Source of the DNA: Hydractinia symbiolongicarpus
Taxonomy: Eukaryota > Cnidaria > Hydrozoa > Anthoathecata > Hydractiniidae
Direction of reading: 5' to 3'
Length of the DNA: 60,000 nucleotides
Assembly (NCBI RefSeq): GCF_029227915.1
Contig: NC_079877.1
Coordinates: forward strand, 22,781,851-22,841,850
Shown here: in pieces, positions 46,754-58,960 of the stretch
Layout of the letters: the number at the start of each line of letters is the position of its first letter
Position numbering within the stretch: the first letter of the stretch is position 1
Position numbers and translations under genes: made by a program
Notes under the pieces: generated by a model
Seen by the model: only the letters and a program-made list of their open reading frames with translations
Told to the model about the DNA's origin: nothing
Database searches by the model: none

Positions 46754-49700
46754 TCGTTCCACTATCATGCGCTGTACAGACATATGCTTGGGGTAAAATT
46801 GGCGATCAAAGCACTGTAGCAGCGTTAGCAAAAAATCAAGCAGGTTTCACCTTCGACCAACACATGCCCTATGCGGAGGTGAGTTTTTTTTATTAATTTT
46901 TTTGTACATATATAGTTTTATACTTATTTGCTCATTCGTCTATTTATTCCTGATTTTTTTTACTTGATTAAATTATCCACTTCTCCATCATTATTATATT
47001 ATTGTCTATCTATATTTTATTATTTTTAAAGAAATGCTAAAAATACTACTAAACAGTCACTTCATGACATCCTGTTGACGGCTATCGCAGAAACATGATA
47101 TAGCTGTGTACAATGTCTTGTTATTTGAAATGCACACACGAGTTATTTTATCGAGGTGAAAACTCGTGATTTAAAGGAAAACAGAGTGTGTTATACTTGT
47201 TGTATTTCTTATAGTTGTGGATGGGGTCTCACCCGAAGGGACCATCAAAACTTATAAACATGCCTGACTCGCTCAGTGAAAATAACAGCTATTTGGGAGA
47301 TTGGATCACACAAAAACCGTCCGTACTAGGCACAGATGTTTACCAAAAGTTCGGCGCGAGCTTGCCTTTCTTGTTCAAAGTATTATCGGTAAACAAATCC
47401 CTCTCTATTCAAGCGCATCCGACGAAAGAACATGCTGAAATTTTGCACCAAGAACGCCCCGATGTTTACCCAGATCCAAACCATAAACCTGAAATGGCAA
47501 TTGGTGAGTTTTTAGAATGATATTCAACCATTGTCGCGTTTTTGCTAACACTTATTTATTTAGGAGAAGGCATTGTTTAGGGATTTTAAAACTTGATTTT
47601 TATCTGTTGCGAAGCGGTGTAACATTTCACAGTGTAAAATTTAGCAGGTAAAGCGTCTGCCTTCTTTTGATAAAAGCAAACGATAATATGGATTTAACCA
47701 AATAACCGGAATTCCGCTGTGAACAATGGCAAGTAAACGTTGACAAGTTACTATATTATGGAAAAAAAACACAATCACATGTGGCTGCGAAATTGCGAAA
47801 TAGACACTTCCTGGATTTCATGTCTTTTGAAAATTTTGATTTACGAGTATTTTTCCGGATCATTAAATTCAGAATAATTAAATTAGCATGCCTGCAAAAT
47901 TTGTAATTCATTTTTGCTTAAATTCCTCTTCTTTATTAAGCATTATTGTTACAGTCAAACGCTTCTTAATTTTTTATTTCTCTTATGAGCTTCACTTTTA
48001 AACAAAGGTTATATTTGCTGTACTGAACCTTTGGCAAGAATTTCAAATTTTTTATCCATATCTGTCAAATAATTTTTTAAAAAAGTAGCGACACATCGAA
48101 AGAAATAAAAAATAATTTCAAAAATTTTTTAGCCGTGCTGTTTCATTATATTTTGTTCATGTCGATCATTGGTTACTGACATTTGAAATTATGTAAAATT
48201 CAAAATGTATCATTAGCCTCCATTTATCATATTTCTTGCAAATGTTTGTTTAGCTTTAACAAGATTTGAAGCTTTGTGTGGATTTCGTCCAGCTTCGGAA
48301 ATTTTGAATTATTTTCACGAAGTGCAAGAATTTTTAGCGGTAGTTGGACAGGAAGCAGTCGATGGTTTAATCAATGCTGAAATGGCTACACGTAAGCTGC
48401 TCACAAAATACTAACTAATCACTTGATCTCTAGTTTTGCGCCCTGTCATGCCTATTTTTGGGCCTGGCACCTCTATTTTTGCCCACTGAAAGCATATCGC
48501 GGTTTTAATTTTCGCAGTTAAAGCTTTTTATATTTTTGCGCAGTCTTTATACCTGTTACAGACCTAGTACTAAAATCAAAGCATCTCAGGGACATCTTTT
48601 GTTCATTTTGTTTCTCTTTAGAGAGAAGTATTCGAAAATCAGCAGTTCATAAAGCGTTGAAGCATTGTATGACGTGTTTAATGGAGTGCGACCCGAAAAT
48701 TCTAAAAATTCAACTTGCTAATCTTGTGAACAGACTAAATGAATGCCACGAAAAGCGGGAAGATACTACTCCCTATCTTGGACGACTGTTTTTGCGCATA
48801 CACAATGAGTACCCGGGAGATGTCGGATGTTTTGTTATATATTTTCTTAACCATATTACACTGGAACCGTACGAGTCGATATTCCTTGGTCCAAATGTTC
48901 CGCATGCTTATTTAGCTGGTGGTGAGTGCAAATCACATTATCCCTATAATAATAACCGTATTCTGTCTCAGCGAGGTTTATAGCCGTTTGGCAAACGAAA
49001 CGCAATATTTAAAGGACCAGTAGATTTATTCACGAGATACTGACTATTTTTTTCTAATATTGAGATTTTTTATTATAAAAACAGGTCATCTAATATAAGA
49101 ATATTTAGAGACGTTAAAAAATCCGATTTATAAACATTCTATTTGTGCCAATGTTCACTTTCTATCCTCCTAGCTTTACTAACCACCGCAAAGTGGATAT
49201 ACTCTCCTCTCGTTATATAACATCCATCTTATTGCATGTTTGTTATTTTTAGATATAATTGAGTGCATGGCAGCAAGCGACAATGTTGTACGTGCTGGTC
49301 TCACTCCGAAATACAAAGACGTGGCCACACTCACGGAAATGTTAAACTATACCCCGCAAACGGTTTTAGAAACCAAATTTCTTCCAACACAAGATGATAA
49401 TGATAAATTCCTTAGTGTATATAATGCACCGGTAGATGACTTCAGTGTACGGAAAATTCAGGTAATGTTCTGTTATACACATTGACAGTAATAATTTGTA
49501 AAAAAAACACGTGTTGATTAGATACTACTGTATGAAACGTGATTAATCTCCTTTTCATACTTCCTGTTTTCATTTTTCGGTTCTTCTCAAGAAGCTGTTT
49601 GATTCTAATGTCTGTTTGGATCAGGTTCGCAGTAGGGAGAATGAATTAGCCTACCTGACTACTCAAAACTTGGATGCGTTGTTTTTTAGATACCATCACA

Positions 49701-49917
49701 AACGTTAAAAGAATACGACATGAAAATTCTACATGGACCTAGTATTCTGCTGACCATGTCAGGGAAAGCAGATCTCGTGTTTGGAACGAACTCGACCAAA
49801 CTATGTAAGGGGAGCGTGTTGTTCATCAGTAGTGGTACCCATGTATCATTAAAAGATATCGCTCCAGATGAAGAAGTACTTTTGTTTCAAGCTTATTGCG
49901 ATCTTCAAAGGACTTGA
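46754..49917 (+). CDS. MPI: Mannose-6-phosphate isomerase (first exon missing)
   Basis: Converts mannose-6-phosphate to fructose-6-phosphate in the cytosol, feeding GDP-mannose for glycosylation; zinc-dependent. Exons: 46754-46878, 47215-47503, 48254-48391, 48622-48921, 49253-49461 and 49690-49917 (TGA at the end), all with GT-AG borders and matching phases, about 430 residues. The human enzyme is about 423. Landmarks: PLSCAVQTYAWGKIG; zinc-site SIQAHPTKE (Gln, His) and NHKPEMAI (Glu); the C-terminal zinc His in NVPHAYLAG; and catalytic Arg in VRAGLTPK. All key residues are present. The first visible exon begins with the last two bases of a codon, so a short first exon with the start lies upstream. 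No disabling change. Confidence 0.96.
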
Positions 49918-51530
49918 AAGTGTGTTTCGCTGTGAATGTTTTCCCGGGTTTTCATTATCCTAAATCCTGAACTATGAGCTTTTATATGAATAAGTTACAT
50001 CAAGTATGTGTTATAATGTCTGTGGAAAGTTTCACTACTTCCTATCATTTCAATTTTTTTTCAATCAGATGTTAGATATTGTATCGTATAAGGTACAGAC
50101 ATTTCGTATAGCTGAATATATATATTTTTATAGCAGAGTTTTTTTTGTATGGATATAATACGAAGACATTTCAGGCTTGCAGGCCATTTTTAGAATGTTT
50201 GCAATGTTTTCGATATTTGTTACATAAATCTACTAAAATGACTTTCAAAATACCACGCAAGTTTGAAAAGATGGCTTTTACACCACGCACGCGTTCACGT
50301 GATGTTAACTTTCGATTTGTTACATAATTTCGTCGTTGAACTGATGTAGGAAATTTTTTTTTGCAATCTTGTCTCTTAGTCATGTAACGAATGCACGAAT
50401 TTATCTCGTAATTAGTAAGATTATTTATAGTTACTATTTATTTTTGTTTTATTTTATCAATGCCTGGTTTACATTGGCGAAATATAAGTATGAGTTAAAA
50501 GTATAACCACTTTATTATTTTCGTGTAAACCAAATGTTATTCAATTGATCATATGTAAAGCTAACCTACCACATGAAAACAAGTTGATTTCATATAAAAA
50601 GGCTTTGGAAAGTTGTCCAAGAATTTATTTATTTTTTTGTAAAATATTTATTCGTTCTTAAGATATTTGACTTTAAATTTTCACTAATTATGCATGACCA
50701 CATCTCCCAGATCTAAGTGATGTGTTGTTTGAAGCCGACAAAAATGGCGACCAATCGATTTCGAGTAATAATGACGATCGTCGCAAAAATCGTCCCGGGG
50801 AGATTAACCTTAATGGTATTACCAAAATATGATGATGTATATATGTTTTCAGCCATTTAGGTTAATATTTGGAGCATATTAAAATGAATGGTAATATTTA
50901 ATTATTACAATTATCATTGACAACAGCAACTGCTTTTCAGCATCATGGAGATGATGTCATAATTTCGCATAATTCGTGGAACTTCTAATTATTGACAACC
51001 AATAAAGATTTTCCAAAAAAATAAAAAGATTTATAGACAACTTTTCAAGCTCTTTCATATGAAATAAGCTTGTTTTTAAGTGAGAGGTAAGCTTTAGTGT
51101 TGTGGAAAATCTTCTTAAATGTTGAAAAACTTTTATTTGTCTACGGTCATGAAAGATGATTGCATCATTTGAAAATGACGTCTTGTAATTATATGTTATT
51201 AAAATCATTTTTTATTATTAGAACATATTTTAGTGCAATCAGAAACAAAAAAGCCACTTTATTGAAGAAAAAAAGTCACTTAATGAAAGTTACAACACTT
51301 GCTAACATCGAATTATTTACTCGCCCCTTGTTCCAAGACATAATTTTTAGCTTTTGAATTTAAACATCTTCTTAGCACGAATATATTTTTGCGTTCGAGA
51401 AGTAGCAGGCTATTCTAATCCAGTAAAGATAATTTATAATATCCAACATAACTTTTCTTTTAATAAATTAATATTGCAATTTACTATATTATACGTATTT
51501 CATATGCTATTTATAAATTTTAAGGTCATT
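49918..51530. other. Intergenic after MPI, with a MITE fragment
   Basis: No gene. About 50725-50815 is a minus-oriented partial copy of the element at 8594-8744 (shared GACGATCGTC, AATCGTCCCGGGGAGATT versus AATCTCTACGGGACGATT). Confidence 0.55.
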
Positions 51531-52730
51531 TCAGTCAATTACAATTCCGGGTGTTGTTGTCGTCGTTGTTGGAGGTTGTGTTGTCGTCGTCGTTGTCGTT
51601 GGAGTTTCTGTTGTCGTTGGAGGTTCTGTTGTTGTTGGAGGATCTGTTGTTGTTGTTGTTGTCGTTGTCGTCGGAGGTTCTGTTGTTGTTGTTGTTGTCG
51701 GAGGTTCTGTTGTTGTTGTTGTTGTCGTTGGAGGTTCTGTTGTTGTTGTTGTCATTGTCGTCGGAGGTTCTGTTGTTGTTGTCGTTGTTGGAAGTTCTGT
51801 TGTTGTTGTTGTTGTCGTTGGAGGTTCTGTTGTCGTTGTTGCTGTCGTTGGAGGTTTTGTTGTTGTTGTTGTCGTCGTCGTTGGAGGTTCTGTTGTCGTT
51901 GTTGTCGTTGTTGGAGGTTCCGTCGTTGTTGTTGTTGTTGTTGGAGGTTGTGTTGTTGTTGTTGTCGTCGTTGGCGGATCTGTTGTCGTTGTTGGAGGTT
52001 CTGTTGTTGTTGTTGTCGTTGTTGGAGGTTGTGTTGTTGTTGTTGTCGTTGTTGGCGGATCTGTTGTCGTTGTTGGAGGTTCTGTCGTTGTTGTTGTCGT
52101 TGTTGGAGGTTGTGTTGTTGTTGTTGTCGTTGTTGTCGTTGTTGGAGGTTCTGTTGTCGTCGTTGTCGTTGTCGGAGGTTTTATTGTTGTTGTTGTTGGC
52201 GGTTCCGTTGTTGTTGTTGTTGTCGTTGTTGGAGGTTCTGTTGTTTTTGTTGTCGTTATTGGAGATTGTGTTGTTGTGGTTGTCGTTGTTGTCGTTGTTG
52301 TCGTTGTTGGAGGTTGTGTTGTCGTTGTTGGAGGTTGTGTTGTTGTTATCGGAGGTTGTGTTGTTGTTGTTGTTGTCGTTGTTGGAAGTTGTGTTGTTGT
52401 TGGCGTTGTTGGAGGTTGTGTTGTTGTCGTCGTAGTTGTTGATCGCTCAGTTTTAGCACAGTACGGATTTCTATAATCATGTGTAAAATGGCAGGGTTTC
52501 ACACAATAATCGGCTAGAATTCGATTTTTTAATTCGCCTTTGTTGATGTAAACAGCATTCGTTCCTGTCCATCCCCACCAACATAAACAGCGACCATCAG
52601 ACTGGCATTGTCCGGCATTTGCCCAAACAGACGAGCCACACAAATCATGACATTTTCTTCCTCCTCTATTATTTACAGGCATACTGTAAGCAACTGAAAT
52701 CAACAGTAAAATGGTAATTGCAAACTTCAT
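51531..52730 (-). CDS. Secreted Cys-rich protein with Thr/Pro mucin-like tail
   Basis: Single-exon open frame of 399 residues. Residues 1-16 are a classic signal peptide (MKFAITILLLISVAYS). Residues 27-91 hold eight cysteines (27, 31, 42, 48, 50, 76, 80, 91) with an EGF-like piece CQSDGRCLCWWGWTG. From about 98 to 393 it is almost only Thr and Pro, in units such as EPPTTTTTTT and QPPTTTTTTT, probably heavily O-glycosylated. There is no transmembrane or GPI-type tail, so export to mucus, matrix or a secretory capsule is inferred. The eight-Cys domain is not one I can name. A minus-strand TATA box lies about 91 bases before the ATG. Repeat length is likely polymorphic. Confidence 0.88.
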   Translation of the reverse strand: MKFAITILLLISVAYSMPVNNRGGRKCHDLCGSSVWANAGQCQSDGRCLCWWGWTGTNAVYINKGELKNRILADYCVKPCHFTHDYRNPYCAKTERSTTTTTTTQPPTTPTTTQLPTTTTTTTTQPPITTTQPPTTTTQPPTTTTTTTTTTTTTQSPITTTKTTEPPTTTTTTTTEPPTTTTIKPPTTTTTTTEPPTTTTTTTTTTQPPTTTTTTTEPPTTTTDPPTTTTTTTQPPTTTTTTTEPPTTTTDPPTTTTTTTQPPTTTTTTTEPPTTTTTTTEPPTTTTTTTTKPPTTATTTTEPPTTTTTTTELPTTTTTTEPPTTMTTTTTEPPTTTTTTTEPPTTTTTTEPPTTTTTTTTTDPPTTTEPPTTTETPTTTTTTTQPPTTTTTTPGIVID

Positions 52731-52820
52731 TTTAACCTTTTTAATTTGAAATTATTTTTCGATACGTTCTTCTTTCTTCGATCCCTCTGTTAATATAACT
52801 GTTTGTCTCAATGTTGCACG

Positions 52821-52827
52821 TTTTATA
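52821..52827 (-). promoter_or_regulatory. TATA box of the mucin-like gene
   Basis: GAATATAAAACG on the gene strand, about 91 bases 5' of the ATG, implying a roughly 60-base 5' UTR. Confidence 0.6.
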
Positions 52828-52974
52828 TTCGATTTTTGCACCCACGCACTCTTGACCAAACTTTCGACCGACATTATTCAACAATTACAATCTCTCTGAC
52901 GTCGTTCCTGATGTTACGAGAAAAGAAGAGTCAGTGTCGACCTAATGATGACACTTGAATAATAATGACGCAAC

Positions 52975-53024
52975 GAGCATAAATTATGTGTTGTTTATTA
53001 ATGAGCATAAATTATGTGTTGTTT
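52975..53024. repeat. 22-bp direct repeat, two copies
   Basis: GAGCATAAATTATGTGTTGT plus two T occurs at 52975-52996 and 53003-53024, 28 bases apart. Confidence 0.95.
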
Positions 53025-53609
53025 GTTGGTCTTTTTTTACATAAACCTAAAAATTTGTCTTTTGACTTCGTCCCCAGCGTTCTTTGCTTTTCCAATCACT
53101 GATGTATGTCTAGTCTTGTGTACGAAGTTGCTTTCCTCTAAAGTGTCATTTTCCATAGTTTAAAAAATCATTTATGCAACGTCAGCATATTTTGAGTTAG
53201 ACTTTTAACGGAGTATGAGTGCACTTATCATTTATGGAATTGGTCCAAACTTGACCTCATTTTTTTTTTTTTTTTTCATCTACATCATTAATGATAGGAT
53301 ATGGTTTTAATTGACTTGACTAGACTAGAACAACTGAAATGACTTGATTTCCATAAGCGCATGCAAAGGTGAATTTTTACTCAGAATGAATTGAAACGTC
53401 AGACAATTGTCATGTCTAAAATCTCTTTTGTTGATAGAATTTCCAGTTCCGAATCAAACTGAAAATTGAAATCATCGCAACTTTTCGTACGGACATGACG
53501 AAAAAAAGTAAAAACTAAAGAATATTTAGCAGAAAAGCCAAAAGTTTTTTTCTTGTTTTGATCTGTTCTGAGTCATTTTGCTCTGGAAGTGAAATTCACC
53601 TTTGAACTC

Positions 53610-53640
53610 TCAATCTGCTACATTTCATGTAGCAGATTGA
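53610..53640. repeat. Hairpin with 14-bp perfect arms
   Basis: TCAATCTGCTACAT and ATGTAGCAGATTGA around a TTC loop. A T-run follows at 53645-53652. Confidence 0.95.
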
Positions 53641-54557
53641 ACGTTTTTTTTTTCATAACAAATCAATTCCAAAAAAATCTAGGTAGCCTTTTCCAAGTGT
53701 AAAATTGTGAGCCTTTTTTATTTCAATTCTTTCTAAGGTTATTTTTGTGGAGTCATTTCCCAAAGTTACTCAACTTTATTTTCAAGAAAAAATAAACATT
53801 AAAAAGGCTTCGTCAGAAGGATGAAAATATTGCTACTGTAAACAAAGTGACTAGATTCTTCGTTTGAGCATGATTTGACGTTTTTTAATTATCGGGTTGT
53901 ATAAAAAAACAAGCAAAAATTGTTCTGCGTTGTCAACAAATTCTTTTGTAATGACGTAAACTGTTATGAATGGTTTAAAAAGACAAAAATGCTGATAACC
54001 ACAGAAAAGTTCTCTATTAAAAGAACTACTTTTCACAGAAATTGAGAAAGACGTTTTAAAAATTATGTGTACATCTACGTCATCCCATTAAGGTCGCGGA
54101 AACAGGAGATTTGAGCTCGAGTGGATCAATTTGCTATTACTATAGTTACAATGAGTATGGATACAATTTAAAAATTTAAAATACGAAAACTTGAAAGAAT
54201 GTAAGTGAACGAGACATTTCAACCCAGGCGGAGTAATTTTTAAAGTGGATGGCTAAAAAAGTTTAGTATCTAGAAGGCCCAAATCATGATTAGGGCTAAC
54301 GAGAAAGAAGATTTTTTATAATTTTCAAAAAGACGCCTTTATTTAAGAGAAAAGCGTTGTTTGTAATTACAATATATGTTGTAGGTAAAAAAATTGACGA
54401 TGAAATATTACACAAAGGTATAAAAACTATACTCTATACATCTTTTGATCGGTGATCAATACATAATACTATATGTCGAAATCAAGCGCACCCGATTATA
54501 GGCGCACCCGTTGTTAAGCACACAAAATCCTTACCAAGATTTTATTTCCGTTTATAC

Positions 54558-54584
54558 AATAACGTAAACAATGTTTACGTTATT
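54558..54584. repeat. Hairpin with 12-bp perfect arms
   Basis: AATAACGTAAAC and GTTTACGTTATT around an AAT loop. Confidence 0.95.
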
Positions 54585-56341
54585 TTTTTCAAATAGAAAA
54601 TAAATCTTCTTCTTTTAATGCTGTATGCAAGCTAGAGTGTGGTTGTTTTGTGGTTTTTTAACTATCAGCACGCCATTTGGCCATTCTGCACTAAAATTAT
54701 GGAATGTAGTTTTATTTTCAGTTTTTACGCGACATTTATTAACTACCGTAACATTTTCAAGTCTATTGAAAAATTTTTGTACACACTGAGCTTCCATGTT
54801 TGTTTACTTTTTTCCCCAATTGCCCCGCACATGCCAGAGACGCTACGCCAGAGACACAAGTGAAATCTACAGATCAGGTTATCTCATGTCACTGAATGTC
54901 TAATACCATTTTGCTACAAATGAGCAACCATGAGATTCCACTGGCAGCCATTTTTGAATAAAGAGGATTTCAAAAATTCACAATTGTAAACATTCGAAAG
55001 TCTCTTTTATGATGTATCGAACTCTTTATAAATCAAATATTTTTTTCGAAAAATAAGGTAAGTTCGAGATAATGTGATAAAATGAGTTGAAGGGACCGGA
55101 AAAATAATTTGAAAAAGCAAAAGTTCAAGAGAACAGTGTTGAAGAAATAGAACATAATTTTGTCTACATTAATAACTGCAGGACCCGAATAAAAAGTTCG
55201 AGACGACAAAAGTTTGAGTATTCGAGATATTAAGAAGTATTCGAGATATTGTATAAAACGATATATTCCGCAAAAGCGAAACTCACAAGTTATATAACCC
55301 TTCCAAAACGAGTGTCACTAAAAGTTGAAGCAAGAAATTGTTTTTCTCAAGTCGAGGAAACGCGACTACATCCTCAAATTTTTTAGTTGACACTTCATTC
55401 GCTCGGCAAAACACACAAATGATAACGTCAGGTGAGTTAACAAAGTCATTTCAAGCGCGTAAATTTTTTTTTAAGATTCTTGAACTTTTAACGTTCTTCC
55501 TTTTACGTTTTTCCCGTTTACAACAAATGACATGTTTGAGTAAAAATACTCTGCTTCATACCCTTGCTGACCTTGAAGGCATATGGAATGATGCTGTATG
55601 TTGTAGCATGCGCACAAAATTCATAAAACCATGGTGTCTCGCATGCTTTCAAAGGGCTTTATAATAACAACCTCGATCCCCTCACGGTGATTTTACATGC
55701 ACCGCAATACGAAATAAATTTTCTCTCGCCGTCCTGGTATAAAAGGCAGAGAAATAGCTCTAGTTGCTATAATGTTGAGTGATTCTCAAAATACTTGGAC
55801 CCACCCCGCGTCTGATTCTATTGTATTGCGACCTTATCCTTTCCTCGTAATTGCGAGTCGTGTCTGGATAAAAGCAATTAAAATCAAGTCAATCCGCCAT
55901 CCTCAAACAATAGCAAAATAAATTAAAATACCATACAAGAATTTGAACTTCAGACTATATCTAATAAACTAACTCATGCTTTTTTTTATTAGCAACAAAA
56001 AATTGTGATTGGAGCTCAATGTTGCTTATCTGTATTTTACAGACTCAATTGTCACTTGCTTGTCAACACTTCCTTTAAAAAAATAAAACTAAATCCACTT
56101 TTTTGCTTTTTCAGCATCAGTCGAATGTAAACTTCCCTTTTATCAAGTGTAAAAGTTGCTTCGTTTTTAAGGGGTTTTTAGCGTAATGTTGCTTATAAAA
56201 AAATTATACTACTACACACAAATTCTTAGCTATAAAATAAAATAATAAATAAAAGCAATAAAATTAAAATATGATATATATTATTAGCGGAAGCACATAC
56301 CAAACTTTCGATTTCAAATATTCTTATATTCTTTTAGATGT

Positions 56342-56381
56342 ACAAGATTTTTGAAGCGCGAGTGCGTTTCAAAAATCTTGT
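56342..56381. repeat. Hairpin with 14-bp perfect arms
   Basis: ACAAGATTTTTGAA and TTCAAAAATCTTGT around a 12-base GC-rich loop, about 45 bases before the TGCGCA array. Confidence 0.95.
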
Positions 56382-56426
56382 CAACCATCATCAAATGCCA
56401 GAAAAATTGTCTAAAAAACATAACCC

Positions 56427-56608
56427 ATATTTTCTGCGCAATAGTTGAAGTTCTATTGCGCAGTACTCAATGTCCCACTCCGCAGTAGTCGTAGTTCTCT
56501 ACTGCGCAGTACATCTGTGACTACTGCGCAATAGATTTACGACTACTGCGCAGTAGAAGTATGACTACTGCGCAGTAGAATTGTTTTTACTGCGCAGTAG
56601 TGATTTAT
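56427..56608. repeat. 22-bp tandem array of TGCGCA palindromes
   Basis: TGCGCA starts at 56435, 56457, 56503, 56525, 56547, 56569 and 56591, with a degenerate unit at about 56479. Spacing is 22 bp almost throughout. The best units contain the 14-bp palindrome CTACTGCGCAGTAG. It stands out in AT-rich surroundings. Confidence 0.95.
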
Positions 56609-57220
56609 TTCTGCTACTCGACAATAGTGGCAGGTATGGGCAACCGTAGGAAAACAAAACATCAGCTTTACACGAGAAAATAGTAGAGATTTTTTTTATT
56701 TAGTGAAATGAGCAATAACAATGACTCCAATCCAGTGTGATAAAACTTTCCTGAAAACCGCCGCCGTCGCGGCAAACCAACATATGACACGTAGCATTTC
56801 ATACGATATTTTTACAAACGTTCTTTATAAGAAAAACGTGTATTCTCCTACTGCAAAAACAAGACATCATTTTTTTTAAAGAAAAAGTTTTTTTTATGTT
56901 TCGTACAAGAAACAGCAAAATTTTAGGCAAAACTTTACGGCGTTGAAAAGTATTTTTTTCCAATATTTATAGCAAAAGAAATTTCCTCAGAAAATTATTT
57001 TGTTTTAATTTCCCAGTGGACATTATTTTTTATTCCTTAAGATGGCATCGCAGATGTCATGTATCAGCAAAATATTTCTGTTTTTTTTTTGAAAAAAAAA
57101 AAATGCCAAAAACAAATGAAAACAAAAAATAAAAACACGCACAATGCCCGGCCTAATATTGCACCACAAGTGTTTTTAAAGTATGTTAAACTACTTGCAG
57201 TAAACAATGTTTTAAAAGTT

Positions 57221-57364
57221 ATCATCAGTATGGTGTAATCCTTACCTGTGGATGACTAATGTTGTCCTCAGTAAGGCACGTGATGACGCGGGGCTAAATG
57301 ATCTTCAGATTATACGCTCCGGGCCTGAAGGACAACAACACCCTTTACGGCCTGAGTCTGATCA
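57221..57364 (+). ncRNA. U8 small nucleolar RNA (SNORD118-type)
   Basis: Box C/D snoRNA needed for processing of 28S and 5.8S rRNA precursors in the nucleolus. The 5' part ATCATCAGTATGGTGTAATC then CTTACCTGT matches the conserved U8 5' end, which pairs with pre-28S rRNA. A C box GTGATGA is at 57280-57286 and a D box CTGA at 57358-57361. A 9-bp stem (TGTTGTCCT / AGGACAACA) lies inside. Length is about 144 nt; human U8 is about 136. It appears to stand alone, not in an intron, as expected for independently transcribed U8. Ends are approximate. Confidence 0.85.
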
Positions 57365-57579
57365 CCATATAATTACAAATAAAAAATTGAGAATTTTTGG
57401 AACTTATTGATCCTGCCTAAAAGGTTTTGTTCTTTGTTTTGTTTCTTGTGCGCTAAAAACTAACAGCTGGCGAATTATGCCACAGTCAAACAGAGAGCAT
57501 AAATGTTTGCCTTTTACACATTATGCGAACTGTTTATTAATTTTGCACTGGAAAAATAATAAAAAATGAAAAAGTATCT
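57365..57579. other. Spacer between U8 and tRNA-Lys
   Basis: Nothing recognised. Confidence 0.5.
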
Positions 57580-57652
57580 CGCCCGATGAGGGACTCGAAC
57601 CCGCGACCCTCAGATTAAAAGTCTGATGCTCTACCGACTGAGCTAACCGGGC
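57580..57652 (-). tRNA. tRNA-Lys (UUU)
   Basis: A 73-base cloverleaf on minus. The acceptor GCCCGGT pairs with ATCGGGC (one G-T). D-arm TAGCTCAGTCGGTAGAGCA; anticodon arm CAGACTTTTAATCTG with anticodon TTT; T-loop GGTTCGAGTCC. No intron. Discriminator G. Confidence 0.97.
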
Positions 57653-58960
57653 GATATCCGATATATAGCATATTTCCATTATATTTTGTTTCGCACAGTG
57701 ACTGAGCCTTTTTAGATAGATAGATATATTTTTTGTATATAGACCTTATAAATAGTAATAACAGTTACTATAGCTATGTTTTAAATATTTTTTCATGTAA
57801 TATATACAGTTAAAAAAAGTTGTTTACAGTTCAGGAATGTTATGCGTTCAAATAAACTTCACTGGAGGTTCACTAGTGAGCGTTGGGGAAGTTGTTATAA
57901 GCTCGACACAGGGAAAACCATAGAATTAGCAGGGCAGAAAGCCTATGGAAACCGATGGGATTTTCAATAAATCAACAGGAACCAATGATTCAGCAGGAGA
58001 TTGACACAGTGCAAGGAAGGGTTGGTGATAGCAATACTTAGCTACCCTTAGGAGCCATGGTATTGAAAGTAATAGAGTGGTATTTCAAAGTTGGATGTAG
58101 AAAAAAGCAGAATTGGGCTTTTGTAAATTTTAAATTACTTTATAGGATGCTAAATAAAAATGTCTTCTGCAAATCGCTGAAAACTATTTTACACTAAAAA
58201 TTAATTAAATAGGATAAGCTAAAAGTTAACTAATATAATATATATAGCTAGCTAGCTAATATAAGAAATTTTTTTAGAAGAACACAGATAAGAACAATTG
58301 AAACTGAAACAGTGTGAAAAAAGAACAGCTGGTCTCAGATCGAATTTTTGGTTCTATCTATAAATGACTTGCTAATGTTTACAAAAGTTAAAAGGTTTGC
58401 TGTTTTTTTCTTGCACCTGCGCAAGCATTTCTGTAGGCAGAAAATATAAACAACAGACCACAATAATGAAAAGAAATCCACACAAAAAAAGGAATACTTG
58501 CTCAAAATTATTGGTTAATTAATGATTCGAGGTCAAAAAACATCTGTATATTTTAACGCATGTTATTTTTATATGTACCTTTTGCAAAATGCCTTTCAAA
58601 AATATATTTATAGGATTTCGAGAACTTCTTTTTTAATCTAGAAAGCGGTCAACAAAACATAAAACGGAAAGATGGAGTGTTCTTACTTATTTCTAACAAA
58701 TCAACAAAATTCCTTACAAGCGATATTTTAAATATATCTGCTTTTTTACCTAAACAAAAGTGCGCGCGTGCCCATTGTTCTCAAAATGAACTACGTCACG
58801 CGGAAAACAAAACAGACTTTTAATGAGTAAAGAAGGTTGGAGTTGCTCTAATTGTATGCCTCTTCTCCCCTGATAAAAATAACAACTTAATTTTTTTGTT
58901 TTTCTTTAATTGAAATGTCTCTACAGCGATTTAATAATGATGTGTGAGTTCGGAATCGTA
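57653..58960. other. Spacer between tRNA-Lys and tRNA-Ala
   Basis: AT-rich. No gene or clear repeat recognised. Confidence 0.5.

Larger units (their letters stand above)
52828..56426. other. Intergenic region with several hairpins
   Basis: No gene recognised over 3.6 kb. It holds a 22-bp direct repeat (52975-52996 and 53003-53024), a T-run near 53260, and hairpins at 53610-53640, 54558-54584 and 56342-56381. Repeated GCGCACCCG with TTATAGGCGCACCC occurs near 54490. A short open frame at 55338-55664 has no support. Confidence 0.5.

Noticed and set aside
51354-52476. Plus-strand Cys/Arg-, Leu- and Val-rich open frames
   Set aside because: They are antisense frames of the Thr/Pro repeat of the mucin-like gene on the minus strand.
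55676-55700. AACAACCTCGATCCCCTCAC as another end of the 9-bp-duplication element
   Set aside because: Only the first dozen bases match the TIR, and no partner end or duplication is found nearby.
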